DNA of 64,000 nucleotides from Fallopia convolvulus. Taxonomy: Eukaryota; Streptophyta; Magnoliopsida; Caryophyllales; Polygonaceae. Below the pieces are notes generated by a model that ran no database searches, was not told where the DNA came from, and worked only from the letters and a program-made list of their open reading frames with translations. Shown here piece by piece: positions 1 through 10,598 of this stretch. Position numbers and translations under genes: made by a program. Location of the stretch: positions 6,949,001 through 7,013,000 of the forward strand of contig OZ024718.1 of NCBI GenBank assembly GCA_964016875.1, read 5' to 3'. How positions within the stretch are numbered: the first letter of the stretch is position 1; each line of letters begins with the position of its first letter.

Positions 1-480
1 TTAATAGTTATTAAAGTATTTTATAAAATTAAAAAAAAATTCTTCTATTGCCCTCTTATTGAATTTAATAAAATCACCCCTTATTTACCCTTTGTTAAAA
101 AAACTAGAAATGTTTTTTTTTAAAAAGGGTAAATAAGGGGTGATTTTTTTATATAAAAATTTCTTTTATCAAATTTTTATTAAGTTTATAAAATAATTGC
201 AAAACATTGATGGATTAAAAAATCACTTTACTTGTTTTTTTTAACAAAGGGTAAATAAGGGGTGATTTTTTTTTTATATAAAAAAATTCTTTTATCAAAT
301 TTTTATGAAGTTTATAAAATAATTGCAAAAAAGTGATGGATTAAAACATTAATTTATAAAAAAATTATAAATAATGGGTAAATAGCAAGGGGAAGTTAGA
401 TTTTTTTTGTGTGAAAATTTGTTTTTTTTTTAATTTTATAAAATGTTTAATAACTATTAAATTAAATAAGAGGGCAATAA
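1..480. repeat. AT-rich foldback (MITE-like) element with internal tandem duplication
   Basis: The first 42 bases recur in inverted orientation near 424-462, around the shared stretch TTAATAGTTATTAAA. A block at about 74-98 (CACCCCTTATTTACCCTTTG) recurs inverted at about 122-143 and again at 245-270, and a block at 49-69 recurs inverted at 461-480. Bases 125-230 and 245-350 are near-identical direct copies of about 110 bp. No coding capacity is seen. No target duplication could be fixed because the left end coincides with the window edge. It lies in the presumed first intron of CRK-A. Confidence 0.5.
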
Positions 481-1182
481 ATATTTATAACTCACCTTTT
501 ATTTTTAAAATTATGTTTTTTTAATAAAAAGTACTATTTTTTGAAAAAAGGAGTAAATATGGAGTTATAATTTATTATTTTGTCCTAAAATGTGTAGATT
601 GAGGTATTTTTTTGAAAATAAATAAATATTGGTATTTTGTCAAAATAAATATAAAGTTTGGATGTTGGTTGTAATTAAATTTAAAGTCTAAAATGAAAAA
701 GAACTAAATAATAACACTTTTCAAAGGTTAGGGACCTAAAAAATATGTACAAAGGTTAGAGAATTATAAGAACTGTATGTGATAGGTTAGAGATCATAGA
801 AGGAATTCACCCTGATAAAATGTTGCACAACCATACATAAAATTCACATTTTTCAAATAAAAATGTCTATACCGAATTTTCCACATGTAATAAACTATTA
901 ATCTGTAATTTTTTGAGACTGAACGACTCTCACACTTTGTCAATTCTCTCCTGCGCACCCATTCTAACAAGATGCAATTTTATCAAAAAATGCATAAAAA
1001 ATCAAAATCATCTTCAAAGATTCATTATCCATTAGAGTGAATGGATGAAGAGCATGCATACGGTCAATATAAGCAAATATGAATACAAGTTTCTCCTTTA
1101 AGGGATGGAGAATGCCGTCTCTCGTTTGACAAAAAAAAAAAATATAAATACAAGTATTTCAAGGACATATGGGTGAGCTCAC
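481..1182 (-). other. AT-rich presumed intron 1 of CRK-A
   Basis: Downstream (minus strand) of the CRK-A exon 1 splice donor. No exon 2, transmembrane or kinase sequence is seen between here and the window start, so intron 1 is longer than 1.1 kb or the gene is truncated. No other gene is visible. Confidence 0.5.
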
Positions 1183-2029
1183 CTCTAGCATCTGGTACAG
1201 GCGGCCCTGGCAAGGATGGTACCAGAGACGGGGACAAGCCAGGTGGTGATGCGTGGAGCTGCCAATAGAAAGCGCCATAGGTTGTGTACCTCACCTGGCA
1301 GCTGGAGTAGTACATAGACATCCAACGCAACCACTTTGTCCCATTCGACGGGATCAAATATTCGTACGCAGACTGAAGACACGTCTCACACTGCGTCCTG
1401 TTCAAGTCGGGGCTGCATTGTACCAGACAATAAGCTGTCTCGGACTTTGACACCGTCCCTTCCCTTGTCGCAAAACGGAGAGAGCCATTGCCATAGGCCG
1501 CCTTGCTTATGAGGCTGTCCATGATGTTATTCAGCACACTACCAAACTTGTCGTTGTTTGTCACGTTAAGGCTACTCGAAGTATATGAGCTAGGCGACTG
1601 AGTATCCACCTCATTAATCCCGACCATGGACCGGTTGTCGCAGCGCAGCGTACATTCTTCATACCAGACAATGGCGTAAAGCCCTGCCTGGATGCATCTA
1701 CTCTGGGAAGCCGCCTCAACGCATTTGCCGCAAAGGTTGGAGTCGATGTCCCCACGACAGTAGTACTGGCCGTACACCCTGGTTTCCCCTGTTCCGGAGC
1801 TGGTGCTGTGGTAAAAGGTTTTAAATCTTTCGTTCTGGAGCTCTTCGACAACGGCCCTAACGTTTGATGCTTGTTTTCTTTCGGGGTCGTAGTCGGTAAT
1901 TGATCCAAAAAAATCGCAGTCTTCCTCGACAAAGTTGGGTTTGGTAGGTCTCTGGGTCTGGGGTGTCACATTGTGTACAAGCATGCCACTGATCGCCAGG
2001 AGCAAGACTATGGTATGAGGTTTAGACAT
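1183..2029 (-). CDS. Cysteine-rich receptor-like kinase, exon 1 (extracellular part only; CRK-A)
   Basis: Starts with ATG at 2029 and encodes a signal peptide (MSKPHTIVLLLAISGMLVHN) followed by two DUF26 (stress-antifungal, Gnk2-like) domains. Each has the C-X8-C-X2-C signature: CRGDIDSNLCGKC and CSPDLNRTQCETC. The reading frame continues past 1183, but an AG|GTGAGC donor there matches the position and phase (phase 1) of the exon 1 donor in CRK-B at 51452, so the extra residues are probably intron. By family knowledge exon 1 holds the secreted ectodomain, and transmembrane and kinase exons should follow to the left. None appear in the remaining 1.18 kb. It is therefore either a gene running out of the window or a truncated CRK/secretory DUF26 copy. 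No stop or frameshift is seen in the exon. Confidence 0.85.
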
Positions 2030-2341
2030 GCTGGCTAGCTTGCAAGATGATTAACTAATCATTCATGTTTTGATAGCTAGCTAGCTACCTTCTTAATTTC
2101 CTTTGGTTTTGACGGGGCCGAATTCATGCTTAATTAAAGTTAAATGTACCATTACCGCCGGCCTACGGGCATACCACACATACACGAAAGGAGAAAGAGT
2201 ATAATTGGTCAAAAAACTGAGGCCCATCCATAGCTGTCCCCTGTCGTATTGATGTGCGCAGCAGTTTTTATAAAAGCCGCACAATAAACTTTTTTTTTTT
2301 TTTTTTTTTTTTTGCAGGAGCCGCTTATTAGTCCGGTACAT
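2030..2341 (-). promoter_or_regulatory. CRK-A promoter region conserved with CRK-B
   Basis: Upstream of the CRK-A start. Blocks shared with 52308-52600 upstream of CRK-B include TTTTGACGGGGCCGA, CGCCGGCCTAC, GGCATACCACACAT and CGAAAGGAGAAAG. On the minus strand both have a TTGAC(C/T) W-box core followed by a T run (2207-2212 here), a typical WRKY target in defence-induced CRKs. A T run of more than 20 bases (about 2290-2312) lies at the far end. Role inferred from conservation. Confidence 0.55.
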
Positions 2342-3822
2342 GAGGAGATGGGGATTTGGTCATTTGGGTATGTAACCTTAATGGTCAAGAATTTTATTAC
2401 TCCTGTTGGATCGATACGCGTTAGTAAGAGCTTGGGAACTGACGGTTAGGCTGTTCCCAAGGCAGCGGAAGTATAAAAACAAGCAAGTAAACAGAATGCA
2501 ACTGACACAGTTCCTTTATAGAGGAACCCTACAACAACCAACTAGTTGTGTGGGTAAATCTCTACCTCCGATTGGAGGATTTTGAACGATCTTCTTATCT
2601 TATCACTAGTAGAAAAATGGTGTATTCCAACGGACACTTTCCAACAGCACAAATCATTAGAAAGTTTTCCAACGGAATTTTATGTTGAAACACGCTAGTT
2701 ATTTAAACCCAACAGTATAAACGGTTGGAAATAAATTGTTTCCAACAGTAGCATCAAACCATTGGAAATGAAACTGATTTTTCCGTTGGAAAGGGTGAGT
2801 TGTTTTTATAAAACAAATAATTACCATATTTCCTTAAATTAGCAAGGCAAAAGAAAAAAAAATATTATCTTCTTTTTGTAAATCATGGGTATTTAGAAAA
2901 TCCGTTATATTATCTTCTTTTTGTAAATCAAAGGTGAGTTGGTTGAATGGGGGAATTATAATTCGGAGGAGTTGAATTCATGTGAAATATTATAACGGAT
3001 TTTGTAAATCATGGGTATTTAGAAGAAAAAAAATATTAGGTTAAAAATCTATTTCCTAGGAAATTATGGGGGAAGAAAATCCTACCCAGTGCATGACTCA
3101 TCCCTATGTAATCTATCACTAATAACTAAAGCAGTAGTAATTTTTACCACCATATTGTGCCACATCACCCTTTATAAAAAATAATTATTTAAAATGGTTA
3201 ATTGGTTAAAGATAAGGATATTAAAAATAAATATTTTCTTATTTGTGATGACTTGAGCAATATAGAAAGCAAAAACTAATAAAAATATTAAAATATACAA
3301 CATATGACTATAATCTTATCTTATTATATCTATAGCAAATATAGATAAGGAAATATTTCTGTTATTTTTTATTTATCTTCTTTTTAAGAAAGCACAATAA
3401 AATAAATTTATTGTAAATTCGTTTTATCTTATTTTTTGTGAATTTTTATCTTATCACATAGTAAAGTTTTCAATTAATTTATTTTTTTGTAATTTTCTAT
3501 GCTTTTATTTATCTTATTTCTTAGCAAAATAATATAATTTTTATTTCCAAATAGAGATATTTAATTAAGAAAATCTTAATATAATAACCTTTTATATTTA
3601 AAAGGTTAAATTTATTAGTTCTATTCTAAAATTTTAAAATCTCTCAAATAGTAAATTGATATTCAAAAAAAGACCTTGGAGTAATTTTGATAGATGAAGA
3701 ATTGAAGATGTATAGAAAAAAATGAATAAGGTCTTTATGATTCATCTGATTAAAATATATCTATATGACTTGCAAAAAAGATAACAAAAAGATCACACAT
3801 AAATTGAAAAAGGTAATCAATA

Positions 3823-4868
3823 TCTATTACTAATAACTAAAGCCGAAGCAATTTCTCTCACCATATTGTGCCACATCACCCATTTAGTAAAATAATAATT
3901 TTAAATAGTTAAATATGCAAAAAAATTTATCTCCACGTAACATAATGATAATATTTGTAAAAATTTATCCCAAATAAACATACAGATAAAATAATATTAG
4001 TAGATTTGATCAATATAAATAAAAAAGGACATTATATTTATTATATTTGTAAAAGATAAATTTAAAAAAGATAAGAAAAAACATGTACACAAGATCAAAT
4101 ATATTGTATATCTTTGAAATAAAAATAGTCATATCTATCTATAACTATATGTTAAAGTTGTAACTTTTCTAGCCACTACATTAATTTTTTTAAATTTTCT
4201 ATCCAAAAACATTTTGATTTTTTATACTAATTTTCTATTAATAAGTATGACAATTTTTTAATTAATTCGGTATGGATATGTTGTGTCTTGGAATATATTA
4301 AATTTCTATTCAAAGTATGTTAACTTTTTATATTACGAAACGTACATAAATAAATAAAAATTATTGATCCTTTATTGTTCAACCGATTAATCGAGTCGGT
4401 TCAATTGAGTTTAGGTTCAGTCGTTTCGAATTCGTGTTGAGCTTTTTGTGCGTGTTCGAGTAAACCCTACGAGTTAAGAGCATCAATTTTTTTTATAATT
4501 ATTACATAAACAATGCAAAAAACATTTTAGAAATAAGATATTATTGGTATACTTTTTATGTATCCCTTAATAAATAAGTAACAAAATTATTAGTCCCTTA
4601 ATGTTAAACCAATTAATCGAGTAGATTTCATCGAGTTCGGGTTTGAGTTAGTTTTACTTCATGCCATTAGTTGTGGTTTTTGTGCAGGTTTGAGTCGTCC
4701 TAACAGACCGAGAGAGGCTACTTTTAATGATTATCAAAATATTATCTTGATAATAAAAACAATATTATTTTCACTATTTAAATTATAATACTTATATCAT
4801 ATATAAATTAATATATTAGTATTTTTTATTAGAAAAGGCCCCCGGACAAGGCCCGGGTCATAGACTAG
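3823..4868 (+). mobile_element. Non-autonomous Helitron nested in a relative
   Basis: Starts TCTATTACTAATAACTAAAG after A and ends with CCCCCGGACAAGGCCCGGG, then TCATAGACTAG before T. The first 60 bases and the 3' hairpin closely match those of the surrounding Helitron, so the order 5'-5'-3'-3' is best read as insertion of one into the other. Confidence 0.62.
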
Positions 4869-5577
4869 TATATATCTTCTAAACCTAGAGCACTTTTGGG
4901 CAGATTCGTCATTAAGAATTTATATCCCAGCCAAACCTATTTTTAATAATAATTTTTTTATAAATTATATATTATGTAATTCAATCACCTTATGGAATTT
5001 CCAATTTTATCCACTCACCTTACTTAATAATTTTTTTTATCAATTTTATATGAGATTGTATAAATTTTTAACTCTACCCATTATTTTCATCTTTGTTCAT
5101 GTTCATTATATTATAATATTTAATTATCTTATATCCATATAGTATAAATAAAATATACTATATAAGAATTTATATATTTTTTTCAATTTACTATGAGATT
5201 GGATAACTTTTTATCGCTAAAATTCTTTTTATCTTTGTTCATGTTCATTATATTGTAGTATTTAATCTTTTTCTATCCATATAATATAGATAAAATATAC
5301 TACATAATTGATCGTATGGTTATTTTTTTCACGATTACAGTTTGTACGTACAATATTTATAAAAATTATACTATATGGATAACGAAATTTGCAAAAAGTA
5401 TAGTTAAAAGTGATCAATTTTAACGATTATAATTTGTCGTACGGATATTAACTTTATCTTGAAAATTATTTCATTATATTCTAATATTTAATTATCAATT
5501 TGGTATGATTATCAATTTGAAAATTTGGTACGAGTTTTCATTATTTTTATCTTTGTGCATGATATTGTAAATAGAGC

Positions 5578-6010
5578 CGTCAAAAGCTGACCCTACCTGA
5601 AAAACCGACCCGAACCGCCCGAAAAATTTAGGGTCAAGACACGAAAATTTGAACCCGAAACCCAAAATAAACCGAACCCGATAGACCCGAAACCCGTTGG
5701 GTTCAAACCCGAAAAAACCGTTGGGTTGACCCAATTTGTTATATTTTAAGAATATATAATATATTTTAAAAATTATAATATATTTTATTATTAAAATATA
5801 TAAAAATAATAGATTTATTATTAAATATCATTTTTTAAATAAAAAATATTTAATAATTGTAAAAAAATCAATTTTCTTGACCTGTTAGGTCGACCCGACC
5901 CGCCCGACAACCCGCAATGACCCGACCCGATTTGACCGGTGACCCGTTACAACCCGAACCCGACTCAACCCGATTTGACCAGGTCAGTTCAGGTTCGGTT
6001 GAGTACAAGT
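5578..6010. repeat. Degenerate GACCCG/AACCCG low-complexity tract
   Basis: Dense irregular repetition of GACCCGA, AACCCGA and GACCCGT units at about 5578-5730 and 5875-6010, separated by AT-rich sequence. No reading frame of note. It sits inside the outer Helitron. Confidence 0.6.
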
Positions 6011-6651
6011 TCATGTCAATAAAATTTACGGGTTGATTGAGTCAATTCATTGAGGTTTTTGTGCGGATTTGTGTCAACCCAATGAGTTAAGAAAGTTAAC
6101 TTTTGTATGATTATTACATAAATATTATAATATTATTTTTAAGAATAAGATAATATTTGTATTCATTTTAATAAGAGAAGATATTATTATAATTAACTTA
6201 AATATTTATGATATTATTTTATTATATAAATTATAATACATATATCATATTTAAATAATATATTACAATTTTTATTTAAAAAAGTCATCGGGCAAGGCCC
6301 GGGTCATCAACTAGTTTTCCCTATGTGTAGATCATTAAATAAGTCACTTCACAATATATTAAAATATTGTGAAATTAAAAAATGATGAAAATTAAAAAAT
6401 AATATTTAATAATAATCATGCGTTTTTTAATTAGAAAGTTGAAAATTAAAATATTGTTGAGTTACTAAAATGGAGAAATTAGAAAATCTATGAAAGCTAA
6501 AAATCGTGCGTTTTTAATAGAAAATTTTCAACCAATACAGTATACACCAATGATAGAAGTTAAAACTTTGATCTTTTTAACCTACACAGTATACACTATA
6601 CACCAACGAATTTATAACATAATATTTATTTTACTTGATTAGTAAAATTAA

Positions 6652-7794
6652 TCATCATAACTATATACTAAAGCGGAGTTTAAAAAATTATTAAACGACA
6701 CATGTCGCTTTTAGATTGGACCATACCACCCCTTTTATTAAAACCAATCTTATCGGTTGAAATTTAATTGGGTATCTTTTTAGTGGTTAAAAAATAATTA
6801 TAGACCCCACTTATAATAAAATTATTATTTATAGCCATGTGAAATATTCTATAAGATTTGGATTTGGCAATTTTTGGTAAAATAACCATTAAGTAAAAAA
6901 AAATATCGAATTCTACAAATCTATAATTTTTCACAAGATTATAAAAAATATAAGAAATATTTCATAATATTTAAATTTAACAATCTTCCACATATATATA
7001 TATATGTATACCATTGTTCAAAATTATAACTACTATAAAAGAAAAAAAGAAAATTATCCAATTCTAAGAATTATTTCATTGTTTGAAATTTTTTCCAAAA
7101 TAACTATGAAATAATAAAAAATCTAATCTATCTATCTATTATCTATCATAACTATATACTAAAGTAGAGGTTAAAAAAATTATTAAACGACACATGTCGC
7201 TTTTAGGTTGGACCACACCACCACTTTTATTAAAACCATTCTTTGGCAAAATAATTAAGTTTATATCACTATAATCAATGGATAGAAAATCCCATTCTTA
7301 ATTTTAAAAAAATAATTTTTTATTTTTGAATATGATAAATAGGAAGATTATTAAGATATTTTTTATGATATATATTATACAAATATTATGATATTTATTT
7401 TATTTTTAGACAGAAGGCATATGTTAGGTTTAGATAATTGAGTTTAATATAAAGATAGTGTAATGTACTTACAATCTTATATCTCTATAATTAAGTTTAT
7501 TTTGAACGGTCCCATGTATATAATAAATTAATAAGTTTTTTTCATATTACTTATCTATTTTCATAATTAAATAAATTATCATGTTTTGGATATTAATTTA
7601 ATTCGTAATACTAATAAAATATTATGATTTCAAATAAACAACTTTTATAGTTTATTGATTATGTATATTTATTCAAAATTTATATTTAAGCATTTACATG
7701 ATTATTTTTCTCGGATAATAATATATTTGAAAATATTTTATTATTAATATTTTATTTAAGAAAAACCCGTATAATGTATGGGAATACATACTAG
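6652..7794 (+). mobile_element. Second Helitron family: two 5' ends and one 3' end
   Basis: Two 5' ends of one family (6652 and 7142) share CATAACTATATACTAAAG and then about 60 bp including ACGACACATGTCGCTTTTAG. Only one 3' end is evident: a CCCGTATAATGTATGGG hairpin then CTAG at 7791-7794 before T. The simplest reading is a complete 650-bp element at 7142-7794 beside a 3'-truncated relative starting at 6652. Confidence 0.55.
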
Positions 7795-7911
7795 TCTTTA
7801 ATCTATTTATATGTATATTTACAGAATCTTCCATATATTACTTTGTCAGCAAATTTTTTGTAGCTTAACATGAATATTATTAATCTCGTTATCTATTATT
7901 TAGAGAAGATA

Positions 7912-8303
7912 CTAGTTTTAGTTCTCGTACCTTGTACGAGGTTTTATAGTATTATTATTTTATTATTATTTGTTAAATTTTGAATAAATTGATATATGAA
8001 AGGATATTAAAAAAATTATACATATATTATCTAAAAATTTGTCGTTTTTAAAAATAATTATTAAAAATTATATAAGTAAGGATATTGTTTTTTTTAAATA
8101 TACATATCTTATCTAAAAAATTATCCTATCCAAAAATAAAACAATATATTGATTGTTTTGTCTAATATATATCAATACAACCAAATAAAAATAATCTAAT
8201 TAAATTTAACCAATCAGATTGATTTAAAAAAGATACATAATGTAGTTCAATGTGGGACCGTTTCATATATTATTTTAACATCCACTTTAATATATAGTAA
8301 TGA
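7912..8303 (-). mobile_element. Short non-autonomous Helitron, minus orientation
   Basis: On the plus strand it starts A|CTAG followed by hairpin CTCGTACCTTGTACGAG and ends ..TATATAGTAATGA|T. Read on the minus strand this gives a TCATTACTATATATTAAAG 5' end and a hairpin-CTAG 3' end. 392 bp, no coding capacity. Confidence 0.6.
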
Positions 8304-9580
8304 TATAATTGTAAAAAAAAATTCAATATTAACTTTATAGATTTATATAAAAATAATCCGATAAATCCTCCTTTCATTTTAAAATAAGCTAATTTTCATG
8401 ATTAAATTTTTTGGTAATAATTTTCATGGTTATTTAAAAAAAACTAATCACCGATAAAACCCCCAAATTTTAGATATGTATAATTTAAGTGATAATCCGG
8501 AACGTCCGTTAATGTTTTGATCAGACGGTTGAAAGCTTGATCCCTGTACATTAAGCACAACCGTTCAACTTCTCCTCAGGCCCCCTTCTTCACTTCATTA
8601 TTGGATTGTTTGTTTACTTAAAATTGAAAGGATCTTTCTAATTCACCCTCCTCTCTCTGAAACATTATTTGGATTGGATTTAGAGATGGCAAAATCATTG
8701 TAAGTATCCCACTTAAGATCGCCCTTTCACATGCCAATCTTCTAATTGCACGGCATGGTTTTCCGATTCAATTATATAATATGCAATTTCTAACATCTTT
8801 TCTCTCTTTTCTTGGTTAAAATCAGGTTACAATTGGAGCCATTAACAGCCTTCATGCATGCTTTTGAGATCAATCTTCGACGGATATGGATTGAAGTTGT
8901 CAAAATTGAAGATTTTTTGGTTATGTAGATCAGATGAGTGGAGATTCAGAGATATCAACTCTTTTAGAGAAGATCAACATCTACCATTACAGTTTAGGCT
9001 TTTTATGTTTTTGATTTGGTTGTATGTAAGATTGAGATTGAATTGTGTTTCAGTGTAGTTTTGTAATTTTAGATTGTATTAAGGATTGTTGTTAATTTGT
9101 TCCTTTAATTCTCGGATTTGGATTTGTACAGAGTGAAGTTTGTGAATGAAAATTTATATATTTTCGGGTATATCTAATGTTTCTCACACCATTTTTGGTG
9201 GTAATCGATCATGTTCTTGGATGTGGCGGTTGATAGTACGTAAACCGGCTGCGTTGGATAGTGGCCCCGGTAACCCGGTTGCAGAGGATGGACTAGGGAG
9301 TGGTGTGAGGTGGAATATATAAAAATAAGATTTAATGTTTTGTTTTTAATATCAGAGACTATTTATCTATGTATCTTTTCTAGAAAAGGGAATTCAATGA
9401 GCAACGAACATGCCATTAGAAAAAAGCACGGTGATGTTCGTGGGGAGTTATGACAGTGTGATCCGTTGGAACCTCTTCCTACGACAGATTTTACCACGGC
9501 CTCTGTAATGTTGGAAATTCCCACGGACTTGGCATTTATGTTGGTATTAGGGATGGACATAATCATGGACAATACGTAAT
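8304..9580. other. Right part of the CACTA element, no recognisable gene
   Basis: Less AT-rich than the Helitron zone and may contain host-derived sequence: pyrimidine-rich stretches near 8570-8680 and GC-richer sequence at 9230-9300. A 66-codon reading frame at 8858-9058 matches nothing I recognise and is probably chance. A TTCCAACGG-like subterminal motif is near 9460. Confidence 0.4.
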
Positions 9581-10219
9581 TTTCTACTAGTGTATTGATT
9601 GTTTCCTAGTTACACAGGCAGGCTTACACTTCTCTATTCCTAGCAGTTCTACCTAACTCTAGCAACGCTAGTAATCGGCCTTGTTCCTAAGCGAACACCT
9701 CAACTAAGCATAAGACAAATCGAAGCTTACACCTTAAGCTCAATGTCACAGTTCCCTATCTCCTGGGAACTTGGATTCGCCGTCGTTGAGATCGCACACT
9801 CGCCGTCGGGGACTTCTCTTCTCTTGTCTTTCTTTCTTTGTGGGTGAGTGTGAATTTTGGGAGAAGTGCTTTATCCAAGCACTATTCATTTGGCTTTATA
9901 CTTTTCCTTGCTTGGGCTGCAATCCTGACTTTTGTTGTGTCCAAAATGTCCTTTGTCTTGCACGCCAAGTCTTTATCTTGCCCATGTGACTTGATTTGAA
10001 TTAGGTCAACTTTGTGAATCAATCAGGCCGTCGGATCACTTGCTTTAGTCTGTTCCTCAAACTGAGGGCTTGTTGGAGATTCTTCATTAGACCTGGTGTT
10101 CCTTAGAAATACTTGAATGTAACACGTTAGTTCCCATATGGAGTTTGTCATTATCAAAACTAGAGATTAATATCATTGTTCCGATGTTTGGAATCAGAGT
10201 TCCCAACACCGTCCCAACA

Positions 10220-10455
10220 ATTTCCCCCTTTTTGATGATGACAAACCCATCACAAAAATAAACAAGTATTTCAATGTGTGAAAATATGACATGCAACGGC
10301 GTTCCTATTTGAGATCCTAGAGAGCCACTTCTATGAAACGATGAGTTCTTACTTAGCATTTTATGCATTAGTTCCCCCTTAGCCAAAGCGTATTCTGTGA
10401 CAACTCATAACATGACTCATCTCACACATTTTGTCCTTCCCCCTTTTGGCATCAT
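10220..10455 (-). other. Multiplied polypurine tracts of Copia-1
   Basis: On the minus strand the primer tract AAAAAGGGGGAAAT directly abuts the 3' LTR, preceded by TGTCATCATC. Similar G-runs occur at about 10371-10382 and 10435-10452 (GATGATGCCAAAAGGGGGAA). Several polypurine tracts in a row before the 3' LTR are a known mark of Sireviruses. Confidence 0.75.
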
Positions 10456-10598
10456 CGAAAATAGAAAAGCATAAGTAAGGAAGAAGGGAACACGCAATCT
10501 TACTAAGAACCATTTATATTACTTAAGCAATTAATGTATAAGAGGAACACATTACATATTGTGGAGAAAACAAGGCTAAGGAGAAAAAGAGGGGAAGA

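Larger units (their letters stand above)
3112..6314 (+). mobile_element. Non-autonomous Helitron (outer)
   Basis: 5' end TCTATCACTAATAACTAAAG preceded by A. 3' end has a GGGC..GCCCGGG hairpin about 10 bases before CTAG, followed by T. It carries a second Helitron of the same family at 3823-4868. No Rep/helicase ORF. Confidence 0.65.
2604..9592. mobile_element. CACTA (En/Spm-type) transposon, non-autonomous, with nested Helitrons
   Basis: Begins CACTAGTAGAAAA and ends with its inverted complement TTTTCTACTAGTG. It is flanked by the 3-bp duplication TAT (2601-2603, 9593-9595) and precisely interrupts the Copia LTR. Subterminal TTCCAACGG motifs recur near both ends, as expected of transposase-binding repeats. 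No transposase (TnpD/TnpA-like) reading frame is seen. Most of the interior is accounted for by Helitrons. Confidence 0.88.
2404..10219 (-). repeat. Copia-1 3' LTR, split by a CACTA element
   Basis: The LTR is formed by 2404-2603 plus 9596-10219 (about 0.82 kb) once the CACTA insertion and one TAT copy are removed. It aligns with the 5' LTR (40440-42774) and with the Copia-2 LTR (57734-58566). Relative to the 5' LTR it lacks about 150 bp near 10070. Confidence 0.9.

Noticed and set aside
1064..1182. Extension of CRK-A exon 1 to a stop at 1064
   Set aside because: The AG|GTGAGC donor matches CRK-B in position and phase, so these codons are most likely intron; an ectodomain-only product remains possible and is kept as a finding.
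8858..9058. 66-codon plus-strand frame in the CACTA element
   Set aside because: Too short, no recognisable motif, no support for splicing into a larger gene.
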